Program-made: the position numbers and the translations under genes | The notes under the pieces: generated by a model | What the model saw: the letters and a program-made list of their open reading frames with translations, nothing else | The model's database searches: none | What the model was told of the DNA's origin: nothing | Part shown: in pieces, positions 37,813 through 50,099 of the stretch | How the letters are laid out: each line of letters starts with the position of its first letter | Position numbering within the stretch: the stretch's first letter is position 1 | Assembly (NCBI RefSeq): GCF_024679095.1 | Contig: NC_066577.1 | Span: 699,884 to 763,883 of the forward strand | Length of the DNA stretch: 64,000 bases | Source: Eriocheir sinensis | Taxonomy: Eukaryota > Arthropoda > Malacostraca > Decapoda > Varunidae | Direction: 5' to 3'

Positions 37813-39428
37813 CCAAAGAGGCGATGCTTCTGGCATTTTGCTTCAGCTCGGTGGGACGACCTGAGGATGTACTTTTCCGATTTCCCGTGGAATGATTACT
37901 GCTTTCAGGATAAAGACCCCTCTGTGTGTGCCCAGCGCATCGCACAGAGGTGATTGTCTCTGGAATGGAGGCATACATTCCACGTTCTTTCTCTACTCCT
38001 CATGCTAAAAAGCCCTGGATTGATCATGCTTGTTCTCGTGCTATTAAAGATAGAGAGGCAGCTCACAAAAGCTTCCAGAGCCTTCGAACCCCCGCTAACT
38101 TTGACCTTTACATTTCAGCCCGGAATCGTGTCAAATCTATTCTCCGACTTACCAAAACTTATTTTCTCAATAGAAAATGTCAACGCCTTGCTTCTAGTTC
38201 TTCCCGTGACTTCTGGCATCTAGCCAAAAATATCTCCTCCAATTTCACTTCTTCCTCTTTCCTTCCTCTCCTTAACCCTGACGACAGCACTGCCGTCTCA
38301 TCTGTCTCTAAGGCTGAACTCTTCGCTCAAACTTTCTGTAAGAACTCCACCCTGGACGATTCTGGGCATATTCCTCCTACTCATCCCCCCTCTGACTCCT
38401 TTATGCCTGTCATTAAGATTCTTCCAAATGATGTTTTATATGCCTTCTCTGGCCTCAACTCTCAGAAGGCTTATGGACCTGATGGAGTGCCGCCCATTGT
38501 CCTTAAAAACTGTGCTTCCGTGCTGACACCCTACCTGGTCAAACTCTTTAGTCTCTGCCTATCAACATCTACCTTTCCTTCCTGCTGGAAGTATGCCTTG
38601 GTACAGCCTGTGCCTAAGAAGGGTGACCGTTCCAATCCCTCAATCTACCGCTCTATAGCTTTACTTTCCTGTCTATCTAAAGCTTTTGAATCAATCATTA
38701 ACCAGACGATTCAAAAACACCTTTCCACTCCTAACCTTCTATTTGATCGCCAGTATGGGTTCCTAACTGACTCCTGGTCATCCTCTCCTAGCCGTTTCGG
38801 TGAAACTTTTGCTATTGCGCTGGACATATCAAAAGCTTTTGATAGGGTCTGGCACAAATCTTTGCTTTCCAAACTACCCTCCTACGGTTTCAATCCTTCT
38901 CTCTGTACCTTTATCTCCAGTTTCCTTTCTGACCGTTCTATTTCTGCTGTGGTGGACGGTCACTGTTCTTCCCCTAAACTTATTAACAGTGGTGTCCCAC
39001 AGGGCTCTGTCCTATCTCCCACTCTCTTTCTGTTGTTCATTGATGATCTTTCCAAAACGAACTGTCCTATCCATTCTTACGCCGATGACTCCACTCTGCA
39101 TTACTCAACTTCTTTTAATAGAAGACCCACCCTACAGGAACTTAACGATTCAAGGCTGGAGGCAACTGAACGCTTAGCCTCAGACCTTACTATTATTTTT
39201 CATCCCTCACGCTGGTAAACTCTGGAACAATCTTCCTTCATCTGTATTTCCTCCTGCCTACGACTTGAACTCTTTTAAGAGGAGGGTATCAGGACACCTC
39301 TCCTCCCGAAAGTGACCTCTCTTTTTTTTGGACACCCCTTTGACTTCTATCCAGGAGCACTTAGTAGCGGTCTTTTTTATATTTTTCTTTGCGCCCTTGA
39401 ACTGTTTCCTTAATTAAAAAAAAAAAAC
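37813..39428 (+). mobile_element. Jockey/BS-like LINE copy with two internal deletions
   Basis: Plus strand; begins in the endonuclease-RT linker and ends CCCTTGAACTGTTTCCTTAA plus poly-A (39413-39428). Compared with the 18383 copy it lacks 36 bp in RT (after QYGF) and about 600 bp between DLTII and the C-terminal HAGKLWNN region. The 5' side meets the compound microsatellite. Confidence 0.88.
37926..39218 (+). CDS. LINE ORF2 (linker and reverse transcriptase), internally deleted
   Basis: 430 codons without a stop. Residues 1-170: linker with [20 protein letters not shown] and [52 protein letters not shown] (the usual NYRPI is IYRSI), QYGF joined directly to LTDSW by a 36-bp in-frame deletion that removes RKGRSTGDLLAF, then [39 protein letters not shown]. 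After DLTII the large deletion adds FHPSRW from another frame and a stop. The open frame therefore survives by chance, and the protein lacks a conserved RT block and the C-terminus. Confidence 0.8.
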   Translation: MCPAHRTEVIVSGMEAYIPRSFSTPHAKKPWIDHACSRAIKDREAAHKSFQSLRTPANFDLYISARNRVKSILRLTKTYFLNRKCQRLASSSSRDFWHLAKNISSNFTSSSFLPLLNPDDSTAVSSVSKAELFAQTFCKNSTLDDSGHIPPTHPPSDSFMPVIKILPNDVLYAFSGLNSQKAYGPDGVPPIVLKNCASVLTPYLVKLFSLCLSTSTFPSCWKYALVQPVPKKGDRSNPSIYRSIALLSCLSKAFESIINQTIQKHLSTPNLLFDRQYGFLTDSWSSSPSRFGETFAIALDISKAFDRVWHKSLLSKLPSYGFNPSLCTFISSFLSDRSISAVVDGHCSSPKLINSGVPQGSVLSPTLFLLFIDDLSKTNCPIHSYADDSTLHYSTSFNRRPTLQELNDSRLEATERLASDLTIIFHPSRW

Positions 39429-40919
39429 ATAATTCGTCCTCTTCAGTTCGTCCTTCCTTCCTTCCTAATCCTTACCACCTACCTTCCTTCCTTCCTTCCT
39501 CCCCCATACCACCCACCTTCCTTCCTTCCCTTTCTCTTTCTTTTTCCCTTCTTCGGTTCAGTCCAATCCTGGCGTATAGATGAAAGGAAGAAAAATAAGA
39601 AAGCATGGATGAATGGAAGGGATAATTGAGTAAGGAAAAAAAATAGGGAAGGAAAAGAAGATCAAGAAAAATAATAGGAGGAAAGAAGTTTAGGTCGTGC
39701 GTGTGTGGGCGTGACAAGGGCGTGGGGTGCCAGGCTGTTGTGCTGCTCCCCCTCGGCGCTGGTCAGGGGCGTGGCGAGGCCTGACAGACAGACGTGAAGC
39801 TCTTAAATGAAAGGTTTTGCCCGCTACCTCGTCTCAAATTGTGACCTCGATCTGTCTTACTTCATGTCCGTGTTTGTTTTTCTTTATTTTCTTTTCGCTA
39901 CATTTTTCTATTTTTTTTGTCCGTTTTTCGTTTTCTATTTCCTTCATTTTTCTACTTTTTTTTTTCGTCTGAACTGCTTCATTTTTTCTATTTATTTCAT
40001 CGTCAGTTTATTCCCCCTCCTTCCATCTCCGCTCCCCCTTCCTCCCATTCGTCTGGTAGCCTCCCCGGAAGGTCCATCAGGTAAAGCCGCCTCCCCACGC
40101 TGCCTTGATCTCCACATTTGTTCTCCACACTGTTAGCGGATTTAGTCTCCTTGCTGGTCTCCACTCATCTCCCAGGGTCTTAATACCTCCACTCTACATG
40201 TACTTGTAAGCAGCGTCCTTGTATCCTCCACCTCTCAAGGTCCACTAATTTACTATCTTATAATGTTCCTTAATTTTAGCTTATCTTTACAGCGTCTTTG
40301 TATTCTCCACCTCACAACTCCCCTAACTATCCATCTCTTACCTTGCCTTACCTTACCTTACATTACCTTTACCTTTTCTTACCCTATCTTACCTTCCTTA
40401 CCTATTTCCACTCGTCATTCTTCACTAACCTTTTTTTCTCGCATCCTCCTCCTCCACCTGCCTGTCCTCACCCACCTCTGCCTCCCTCTTCTTGCTTCCT
40501 CCCGTCTTTTTCCTCCTCCTGCTATCTCCACTACTCACTTTTATTTTATCTGTCTTCTGTTTACTTTCCCTTCTCTTTTCCTTCATCAGTTTCCTTCTAC
40601 CATTATCCTTCTACCACACTCAATTCTTCCCTTGCTACCACCCTCAACCATCCAGCCTCCTCCTCCTCCTCCTCCTCCTCCATCAATATCCACCAAACAG
40701 AACTTCATCCCTCCACCATTTACACCACTATGTTACTGATTACGTACCTGTCTTTCAGAATCTTAGTCCAACCAGTACCCTTCTGCTAGTCTCCTATTAT
40801 CCTCATCATCATCATCATCACCCTCTTATCCACTCTGGGGTCAGGGTGCACACTGTTACTGCGGAATAATCCACACCACCCAACTTATTATCGGACTCAC
40901 CCTGTCTAATTAAACGCTC

Positions 40920-40993
<74 letters not shown>
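40920..40993. repeat. (GT)n microsatellite
   Basis: First member of the GT-GA-CA trio conserved between the two duplication copies. Confidence 0.97.
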
Positions 40994-40996
<3 letters not shown>

Positions 40997-41053
40997 CTGC
41001 CACGACCCACCAGTTGATTTGTACGTACAATGAAAGTGTATGTTGTGTTAATT

Positions 41054-41169
<116 letters not shown>

Positions 41170-41216
41170 GTGCCGCTGCAGTCAATACAACGTTTAATTA
41201 ATGTTATATATAATGT

Positions 41217-41217
<1 letters not shown>

Positions 41218-41306
<89 letters not shown>
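41218..41306. repeat. (CA)n microsatellite, about 89 bp
   Basis: Third member of the trio; complementary to the (GT)n at 40920-40993, so the pair can form a long hairpin around the GA tract. Confidence 0.97.
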
Positions 41307-41309
<3 letters not shown>

Positions 41310-41406
41310 TTACCACATCCCTATTGTCCTATTAACGCCACTCCATCCGTCTCGAGGTGCAGGTGTTTAATTAGACAGGTGTACAGGCTCGAGTACGAAC
41401 AGATAA

Positions 41407-41830
41407 AGCCCCTGTCACACTGAATTTACGACCTAACAACGACAATCGGCGACCTGCGATTCGTGGGAGGTCGCACATGGTCGCGCATGCGAGCGTCATG
41501 TGTCTCCGTCCGCCGTATGACCGATAAGGTCGGCTGCAGGTTTTTGGTGCTGCACCAAAATGTGACTGACGCACCGAACAGCAGATAATTTACATGATAA
41601 AATCTACAGCCTATGACGGTTCTGCAGCATCCTTTGGAAACAGTTGAAATGACATGTAAAAGAAAGTTGAGTCAGTTTAAGCTGGTACAAGAGAAAGAGC
41701 TGGCAATGGGCACCTCTAGAGGAAGTGAGTCGACAGAGGAAAGAGACCGAAGGAAAGCTGCAAAAAAGATGAACTATTTAAACAGACACAAGCTAGAACG
41801 AAACATGCATATGCTGCGGTTTCATTAGAT
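41407..41830 (+). mobile_element. Fragment of a Harbinger-like DNA transposon (left end)
   Basis: The duplication partner reads straight through CAGATAAGATGG (about 57270), whereas here CAGATA is followed at 41407 by AAGCCCCTGTCACACTGAAT, which resembles the termini of the TIR element at 59121 (AGGCCCCGTTCACACTG). A basic 71-codon frame (41613-41828, KRKLSQFKLVQEKELA, EERDRRKAAKKM) follows. No matching right terminus was found, so the element is truncated and its class is inferred from one end. Confidence 0.4.
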
Positions 41831-42850
41831 ATACATGACAGTTACGAGAAAGGAGTAGAAATATCAAACGGGTGAATGTATAGGAAGACAGCGTGAAAGA
41901 GAGCGGGAGAGTAACCGTAAGGATATATAGATATAATGACAAATAAATATAATGTGAGATAAGTAGAGGTATTTTTAATAGGAGGAAAAGAAGAAAAAGG
42001 TCAGTAGATATTGACTGAAGAAAATACTTACCTATACACACAGCTGAAAGATAAACGATTATGAACATGACGTAGAATCACTTGCATCGTTTGTGGCTTT
42101 AAAAAAATAAAGGAAGGAAAAAAGCTGTCACTAATTAAAGGAAGGATAAAAGTAAGAGTAAAAGTAAAAGCTAAAAAAAAGTAATATTAAAGCAAAAAGT
42201 AAAACAATAAAAATTGAAATAAGTTAAAAAAAATTGGAAGAGACTTTGTTACTGTAGATAGAAAAGAAAAAGTAAAAAAGTGATAAAGGAAGAAAAAACC
42301 CTCACTATAAAAATCAAAGAAAGAGAAGCTAACCAGCCAGCGGTGGCCTTTGTCCCGCGATGCTGCAGCCCAAGAAAGGAATTTGTGTTGCTTAATTGAA
42401 TTAGTGGCCGACCCTGCTACCCCTCCTGCTCCTCCTCTTCCTCTACCTCCTCCTCCTCCTCCTGCTCTTTTTTTCTTTCTTTTCTTCCCTCACTACCACC
42501 CTCCACATCCCTCTTGTTCTTCTCTGCTCTTACATCCCCTTCACTCCACCTCACCTCCCCTTCCACCACGCTCTCTATCACTCTTCTCGCTTTTTCCTCT
42601 CACTAACCGTCTCCACCTCCCTTCCTCTGTTCGTTTTCCCTCCACTTTACCACCCTTCCTCCCACGTCCTCTACCCCCATTCCTCCTCCTTCTCCTATCG
42701 CTGTCTCCTCACACCTTCCTGCCCCTCCCCTCCAACCAGTGATGTCCACCCCCCAAGGCCCCCTATTACCAGTCTGCAACCATTTCCACTCACAACACCC
42801 CTCCTACGCCCTCTTCCCTCTCCCCCCATAACGGACCTCCTGACAGCCTC

Positions 42851-43442
42851 GTTAGATCAAGGTTGAGTTATCGGTGTATTTTTACCTCTGAGTTTTCTGT
42901 TTTGTTTGTTTATTTATTTTCGTTTTTTGTTAAGTATGACTGATATTTTTTTTTCTATGACTTGGCTTATGTGTTATTTCCTCTCTGTTTTGTTCTTGTG
43001 CTCTGTGACTGTCTTGTTTGTTTGTTGCCTAATTCAGTTTTTTGCAAGATAGATTGTCGCTTCTTCTTCCTGGTGAAGTTCTTTATGTTGTTGTTTCGTG
43101 TGCAGCATTTCTCACACTTACAGGTCTGTTAATAATCACTCATCAATTTTCATCATATTTACTTAAATTTGGGAAGAACAGGTTGTCCCTAATTTTCCAA
43201 ACATTTATTACACAGTTAGCACACAGAGTCGATCTTGAATGGTTTCGAACAAAGTTACGGTAAATAAAACATATTGTTCGCAATATCCTGTTTTATGTAA
43301 AGGAAATAATACGTATTTGTAATGTAAAGAAAACGGAACTGATAGTAAAGAATGTAAAGATAAAATTATTGGGAACATAACACAAGTAATCCACGAGTCC
43401 GGTAGGGCCATGCAAGGCCACAACAAAAAAATCAGGCACAGT
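42851..43442. other. No gene recognised
   Basis: T-rich then ordinary sequence between the duplicated block and the 110-bp satellite. No conserved frame. Confidence 0.45.
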
Positions 43443-43980
43443 CATTGTGATATAACACAAACAACTCTTACAATGACATATCAGTTGACTGTGTAGGACC
43501 TGAGTGTTGCCGAGCACGGGTGTGGTGCTGTCCACGTTAACGAATCCTCCAACATTGTGATGTAACACAAACAACTCTTACAATGACATATCAGTTGACT
43601 GTGTAGGACTTGAGTGTTGCCGAGCACGGGTGTGGTGCTGTCCACGTTAACGAATCCTCCAACATTGTGATGTAACACAAACAACTCTTACAATGACATA
43701 TCAGTTGACTGTGTAGGACTTGAGTGTTGCCGAGCACGGGTGTGGTGCTGTCCACGTTCACGAATCCTTCAACATTGTGATGTAACACAAACAACTCTTA
43801 CAATGACATATCAGCTGACTGTGTAGGACTTGAGTGTTGCCGAGCACGAGTGTGGTGCTGTTCACGTTCACGAATCCTCCAACATTGTGATGTAACACAA
43901 ACATATCAGCTGACGGTGTAGGGCTTGAGTGTTGCCGAGCACGGGTGTGGTTCTGTACTCATTCACGAATCCTCCAACAT
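43443..43980. repeat. 110-bp tandem repeat, five units
   Basis: Units start CATTGTGAT at 43443, 43553, 43663, 43773 and 43883. The first four are nearly identical; the last lacks 13 bp (AACTCTTACAATG region). Contiguous head-to-tail, with no unique spacers. Confidence 0.96.
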
Positions 43981-44822
<842 letters not shown>

Positions 44823-44992
44823 AGGCGCTGGTACACTAGCACATTTTCCGTCAATATTTTTCATCAACTTCCTCAAAATTGACAACTTCTTTTTAAGGCG
44901 CTGCTACGCTAGCTCATTTTCCGTCAATATTTTTCATCAACTTCCGTCTGCACTTCGTTTGCACTGCTTCCGTCACATGTAAACAAAACACC

Positions 44993-45290
44993 ATGGCCCC
45001 GACACACAGACAAGCTATCGCCGCTATCAGCGTGATTAGGTGTTTAATGAAGCTGAGACGAGCCAAACAAGCCAGAAGACGAGAGTGGATGTGTTAGTGG
45101 AAGGCACGTCGCGAACAAGAAAGTGTTTACTATCGACTCTTGAGGGAGCTGAGATTTGAGGACCACAAGGCAATGAGGAACTGGATCAGGCTCGACAAGG
45201 ACCAGTGCAACAAACTTTTGGAGCCCTTATTCATATATAAATCATCTCTGTGGTTCCAGAGACACTATGGTTTCTTAGGCTCTCAATAAG
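44993..45290 (+). pseudogene. Harbinger transposase, N-terminal fragment
   Basis: ATG at 44993 opens a basic region (LMKLRRAKQARRREWM), then an in-frame stop TAG, then KARREQESVYYRLLRELRFE and DHKAMRNWIRLDKDQCNKLL. The order WLxRR ... YxxLxxELRxED ... FRNxxRM is the N-terminal part of HARBI1-like transposases before the DDE nuclease. The rest of the domain is deleted. The usual length is about 350-400 residues, so roughly a quarter remains. Confidence 0.7.
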
Positions 45291-45912
45291 CAATTCTTCT
45301 GAGAGTCTTGTCCACTGAGGGTGAGCCATTATTTATTGCAAGGTCTTCAAAGCGAGAGAAACACACGGAGTGTATCACATGTAAACAAGTTCTCGTCACA
45401 CTAGACACTGTAGGCTTTTATGACACTATATTACAGAATGTAACTACATGTGTAATTGCTTTATTGAATATTTTAACCTATATTAAACAGTTGAATTCTT
45501 GCTTCTCATGAAAAACAGTGGTTTAATTTTAATATTTCCTCATCATCCACTATGGATTCTGATTTCATTAAAAAAAGTTGTTGACAACTTTCCATTTGAA
45601 GACACAAAGGAACACAAAGAACACAAAGGAAAAACAAACAACAGCAGACCTGCTGGTCCTTACGAGGCTGCTTGTGACAAGCTACACTAACTATCTAATC
45701 AAAGGAGGAAGATGAAGGACAGCAAAGGTGAAGGCGCCTCCCCACCACCCGATCCCTCCAGCCAAAGCTGGCAGGAAAGGAAAAAGAACCATGCAGCATG
45801 GAAAAACTGCATGGAAACTATGTAGGAAAGAGGAAAGAACTACCATTACTGCTACCACTAAGCGGGCGATAAAAGCGGACAAGGACACCAGTATTCGAAA
45901 GAACTTAACGTA

Positions 45913-48390
45913 TTACGACAATGAGTAATATCTTAGTTGCTGGTTGGATTCAAAACACTTGTCTAATCTATTCTTGAAGGCCGTAACTGTTGTACTATCA
46001 ACGACATCACAAGGTAGAGAGTTCCAAACGTTAACAACTCGATTGAAGAAGAAGTGTTTAGCTTCGTGCGACGAGAATCTTTTACCACTTATCTTCAAAT
46101 TGTGATTTCTTCTTGTTCTATTTGACCGATCAATTGTAAAGTAATCTTCCGCATTAATATCACTGAATCCTTTAAACATTCTAAACACTTTTATTAAATC
46201 GCCTCGCATTCTTCATTTTGATAGGCTGAATAAATTTACTTTTAAGCCTTTGTTCATATGACAAATTTCTCAACCTAGGAATCATCTTTGTTACTCTTCG
46301 TTGGACCCGTTCCAACTTTTCTGTCTTTTCTGTAGTAGGGAGACCAAAACTGTACACAGTACTCTAGACGGAGTCGAACCAACGAATTATACAGTTTTAA
46401 TATTACTTTTTCGGATTTATAATTAAAGACTCGTCCGATGAAGCCAACCAATTTGTTTGCAGTTTTAACTACCTCTGAACAATGCTGACCGGGCTTTAAA
46501 TCGCTTGATATAGTGATTCCAAGATCCTTTTCTTTACTTACTGCAGAAAGTTGTTGGCCATTCATTACGTACCGAACGCGATTGTTATTTTTTCCGATGT
46601 GAAACACTTTACATTTGTCAACGTTAAATTTCATTTGCCATTGATTGGCCCAACGTGCAAGTCGATCTAGATCTGATTGTAAAGCTTCTTCGTCGAGTGT
46701 CGCAGTTACTTTACTAGCAATTTTTGTGTCATCAGCAAATTTTGATACTTTGCAAGTGAGCCCATCATCGATATCATTAACATAAATTAAGAAGAGCATG
46801 GGGCCAAGCACTCATCCTTGAGGTACGCCGCTTTTGACATCGAGCCGGTTAGATGTAACACCGTTTAGAACTACTCTCTGTTTCCGCTCAGAGAGCCAGT
46901 CAGCAAGCCAATTGTGAATGTTACACGAGATACCGTGCGCCAATAGTTTGCTGAACAATCGTTGGTGGGGGACCTTATCAAATGCCTTTTGAAAATCCAG
47001 ATATATGATATCTACTGATCTGCTTTCATCGAACACCTCAAAAATATAGTGAAAAAAATCAAGTAAGTTAGTTAAACACGAACGTTTACTACGGAAGCCA
47101 TGTTGCGAATTTTTATTATGTTATTTTCTTCGAAGAATTTCACCATATTGTCGCGAATGATAGTCTCCATTAACTTACAAACAATCGATGTCAGGCTAAT
47201 TGGTCGATAGTTTCCTGGATGAGACTTGTCCCCCTTTTTGAAAATTGGTGTGACATTTGCAAGTTTCCAATCCGACGAAACTTTTCCAGCTGTTAAAGAT
47301 TTATTGAATATGATGGAGAGCGGTTGACAGATTTGATGTTTGATTTCTTTTAAGACCCTAGGGGTAATTTTGTCTGGACCAGGAGCTTTGCTTACTTTAA
47401 TCTTATCACTTGTGCGTAAAATGTCACTTTCTACGATGAGCACGCCACTTAACATCTTTTCGGCCCTTCTAACCTCCGGCGGTTGAGGTGATAAACAATC
47501 TTCGTCGGTAAATACGGATGCGAAAAAGTTATTTAGGATTGTAGCCATTTAATTTTCATCGTTCGTGTGGTTACCATTTTCATTTGCAAGCGGTCCGATA
47601 CCACAAGTGAGTGACTTTTTATTATTTACATAGCTAAAAAATTCTTTAGGATTAGATTTACTTGTTTCCGCTATATATTCTTCAAGATTTTTCTTGCTTC
47701 GTTTTATTAATTTCTTGGTTTCGCGGCGAATTCTGTCCAACTCTAGTTTGTAAGCCTCGCTCTGAGTTGATATGTATCTACTGTATACGCATTTTTTAAG
47801 AGACAGGCTATTTTGAATTTCGTTATTCCACCATTTGGGTTTCTTCTTAGAAGCTGAACGTCTGTTACGATAGGGTACGCATATGCTTATGGCATTGTTC
47901 AATATTGTGGTGAAGGCCCCCAAGATTTATCAATATCTGTTTCCGCCGTGATTTCAGTCCAGTCAGAATTATTTAGAATTTAATGGAGTCTTACGAAATT
48001 CGCTCTCTGATAATCAGGCACCTTTTCTTTACTAGGAGTTACTTTTTATTTATTTTTAATTTCAATGAAGACCGTGTCTACATTGGTTATAATATCTGTT
48101 TTCACGGATACTGGATGGAGAGTTGTGGATATAAAAGATAACGCCTCCACCCTGTCTGTTCTCTTTTTCATGACTAAAGATGGTATAACCCGGTAATCTA
48201 TATTCCGCAATGAAATCTCTATTTGAAGTGTCTATCCAAGATTCTGTGACTCCGATGATGTGATAATGATTTGTAGCTGCGAGGACTTCTAAGTCTTCAA
48301 ATTTGTTACGTAGGCTACGAGCGTTTACATAGCAAGCTTTAATGTGATTCGAGTCGGGAGTTTTGCGGGTTGAGTGCTCCCTTACGGTGG
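45913..48390 (-). pseudogene. CR1-like LINE ORF2, broken
   Basis: Pieces in order on the minus strand: 48390-48130 endonuclease N-terminus (ACYVNARSLRNKFEDLE, IIGVTESWIDTS, GGGVIFYIHN); deletion of the GDFN and DLVL boxes; linker 47923-47549 (KPKWWNNEIQNSLSLKK); RT 47548-47072 (KAPGPDKITPRVLKEI, FKKGDKSHPGNYRPISLTS); 47036-46812 (YLDFQKAFDKVPHQRLF, SGVPQG); 46811-46275 ([41 protein letters not shown]); C-terminus 46209-45913 (MRGDLIKVFRMFKG, NRVVNVWNSLPCDVV). At least five frame breaks separate the pieces. FADD catalytic box intact. Confidence 0.82.
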
Positions 48391-48392
48391 AG

Positions 48393-48971
48393 CTACTGGT
48401 GTTCTCGCCTCCGCGTTTTTTGGCTTTCGAAGAGCCACTTGGTCACAGAGCAGCCTCCGAAACGGGCTGCTCCAACAGGGTTTAAGTGAATGCCATCAGC
48501 AAGGAACAAGTCTGAATCGTAGTAAAAATTGTTCCACAAGTTAGCGAACTGGACGTTTTCTTGTGAGCAAAGGGACTGAAGTCTGTTGTTTGTGCTGAAG
48601 GCCTTATTGTAAAAGCTAGATTCGACACCGACCCTCGGGAGGATTCCTGAGATTATGATGTTACTGGCATCCGTTCTACGTTTATACTGCTTGATCATGC
48701 GGCGGTATTTCTCAAGCAGTTCCTCAGAACGGGTTGTCTTTACGTCATTCGTCCCCGCATGAATGGCAAAGAGGGTGTTTCGGTCGGCATTTCTCGTGAC
48801 ATCATCGCACGCTCCGGTGATGTCGTCCAGTCTGGCACATGGATAGCAGTAACGTTTTCTGCGGCCGTTTGATGAACGACCACAGAACTCAACCAGCTGG
48901 CCACGCACCATGGAGTCCCCAACTAGGCGAGTCTCGAACTCATCCTCCATGGTTATGTTCGTCTGACTCAA
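48393..48971 (-). CDS. LINE ORF1 protein with SGNH/GDSL-type esterase domain
   Basis: 192 codons, intact. The SGNH blocks are visible in order: VGDSMVRGQLV (block I, nucleophile Ser), AIHAGTNDVKT (block III, GxND), and DGIHLNPVGAARF (block V, catalytic Asp-x-x-His). Between them LLEKYRRMIKQYKRR and ASNIIISGILPRVG form the usual core. Esterase-type ORF1 proteins are known from CR1 and related LINE clades, where their role (perhaps lipid or membrane contact, RNA packaging) is unsettled. The start Met at 48971 is the first in frame and lies about 85 bp from the Harbinger right end. The C-terminus is Arg-rich (KTRRREHQ) and ORF2 starts just downstream. No frameshift, unlike ORF2. Confidence 0.85.
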   Translation of the reverse strand: MSQTNITMEDEFETRLVGDSMVRGQLVEFCGRSSNGRRKRYCYPCARLDDITGACDDVTRNADRNTLFAIHAGTNDVKTTRSEELLEKYRRMIKQYKRRTDASNIIISGILPRVGVESSFYNKAFSTNNRLQSLCSQENVQFANLWNNFYYDSDLFLADGIHLNPVGAARFGGCSVTKWLFESQKTRRREHQ

Positions 48972-49055
48972 GACGTCGGATTAGGAAGACGGAACATGCA
49001 AACAACGACGGAAATCGTAGACATCGACGGAAAATGTGCTAGTGTAACAGCGCCT

Positions 49056-49195
49056 TTAGCAAGTTTAGAAGAGCAGTCAGCGTGAAAATTTCGATAGAAG
49101 ATAGAAAGAGAGGCAAATTGGCGGCGGAATTTAAGAGGTAGAAGACTATCAATAAGAGGAGGAGAGCTGATGAAACGAAGAGCCTTAGTAAACTA
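49056..49195 (-). mobile_element. Jockey/BS-like LINE 3' fragment, proximal half
   Basis: Resumes the LINE interrupted at 44822; minus strand encodes ALLNLL and SAANLPLFLSSIEIF in the frame used by the 18383 copy (SAAMLPLFLSSIDIF). Confidence 0.82.
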
Positions 49196-49387
49196 TCTTG
49201 ACCAAGTAAATTATTCATACAGTACATCATAAAATAGGGATGTGCTATAGAATGATAACCTGATGTGTTAGCAAAAAATGGATGCCATATTTAACATCAG
49301 CACCTCAAAATTACCTAAAAAAAAAGCAACCACAAATCCTGAGTCAGCAAAAAGTGTGTTGACCACTGATATAATCAATAAAGGACA

Positions 49388-49390
<3 letters not shown>

Positions 49391-49456
<66 letters not shown>
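49391..49456. repeat. (TC)n-(AC)n compound microsatellite
   Basis: TC to 49426, then AC to 49456. Confidence 0.95.
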
Positions 49457-49734
49457 CATCACTATCAACCTGTAACATTCCCTGCAGAAGTCCTAGGCAG
49501 CTCTCCATACCTCTCTGGGCACTTCGCAGTTTCCATTCCAAAAGCCGTGAAAGTCTATCCTCTGTGTCTCAGGCCCATAGGTCGTGACAAGAACAACACA
49601 CTGCTGATTATGTTTTGCTTCAAGCACATTGGTAGAGAGCCTCTCGATATATTATATTGTTTTAAAACTCCAGCCTTATGTGTATATTGATTTCCTGTTC
49701 GAATAAAGGGAGTCATCGCGAGTGACCCAAGGCT

Positions 49735-49793
49735 GTCCTAAAGATCATCACAAATGAACTCCGGGAGGCAGCATGAGCCGAGCAAGTCATCCT
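49735..49793 (+). mobile_element. SINE family 1, internally deleted fragment
   Basis: GCTGTCCTAAAGATCATCAC and GAACTCCGGGAGGCAGCATG match the middle of the SINE at 57582-57936 (57713-57795) with about 30 bp removed between them. Confidence 0.55.
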
Positions 49794-50099
49794 TTGCCAG
49801 TGTTTTTTTTGTGTTTAAATCCTTTTCTGGATGTTCTGTGATGGTTTGGATGAGCCTCCCCCCCCATGACGATGTTGGTGTTGAGGCATAAAGGTGAATG
49901 ATGTCCTTTTCTTATAATATTTTTTTTATTTTATTTTATATAATTATATTGTTGTTATTTATTTATTTATTGAACTTAATTTACTTTAATCAATTTTTTC
50001 TTTTGCTTGGTGTTTTCTTTTTCTTTTCATTATTTTCTGCTTTTATCTAATTTTCTTGGTGCTCTTTTAATATCATCCTTTTTTGATGCTCCTTGGTCT

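Larger units (their letters stand above)
45603..48985 (-). mobile_element. CR1-like LINE with ORF1 esterase and ORF2, inserted in the Harbinger element
   Basis: Minus strand, about 3.4 kb. ORF1 (48971-48393) encodes an SGNH hydrolase. ORF2 follows: endonuclease start (YVNARSLRNKFEDLE), an internal deletion that removes the middle of the endonuclease, linker, RT and C-terminus, all with frameshifts. The 3' UTR matches the 61-kb copy (phrase AGGTCTGTTGTTGTTTG there) and ends in ACAAAGGA-like repeats (45603-45632). It is the most complete LINE of this family in the window, since only it preserves ORF1. Confidence 0.87.
44823..49055 (+). mobile_element. PIF/Harbinger-type transposon inserted in a LINE and carrying another LINE
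   Basis: Terminal inverted repeats of 30 bp with one mismatch (AGGCGCTG[G/T]TACACTAGC...) at 44823-44852 and 49026-49055, flanked by the 3-bp target duplication TTA (44820-44822, 49056-49058). The uninterrupted LINE copy at 3165 reads CAGTTAGCAAG, proving the empty site. TTA duplication plus the transposase fragment at 44993 identify PIF/Harbinger. Without the 3.4-kb LINE at 45603-48985 the element is only about 0.85 kb, so it is internally deleted. A second copy of the left terminus, also preceded by TTA, lies at 44896. Confidence 0.92.
49196..50099. other. Non-coding DNA, T-rich on the right
   Basis: Contains a TC/AC microsatellite and a SINE fragment listed separately. 49850-50100 is a diverged extra unit of the 310-bp tandem repeat (GGATGAGCCTC phrase at 49848 and 50103). 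Confidence 0.5.
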
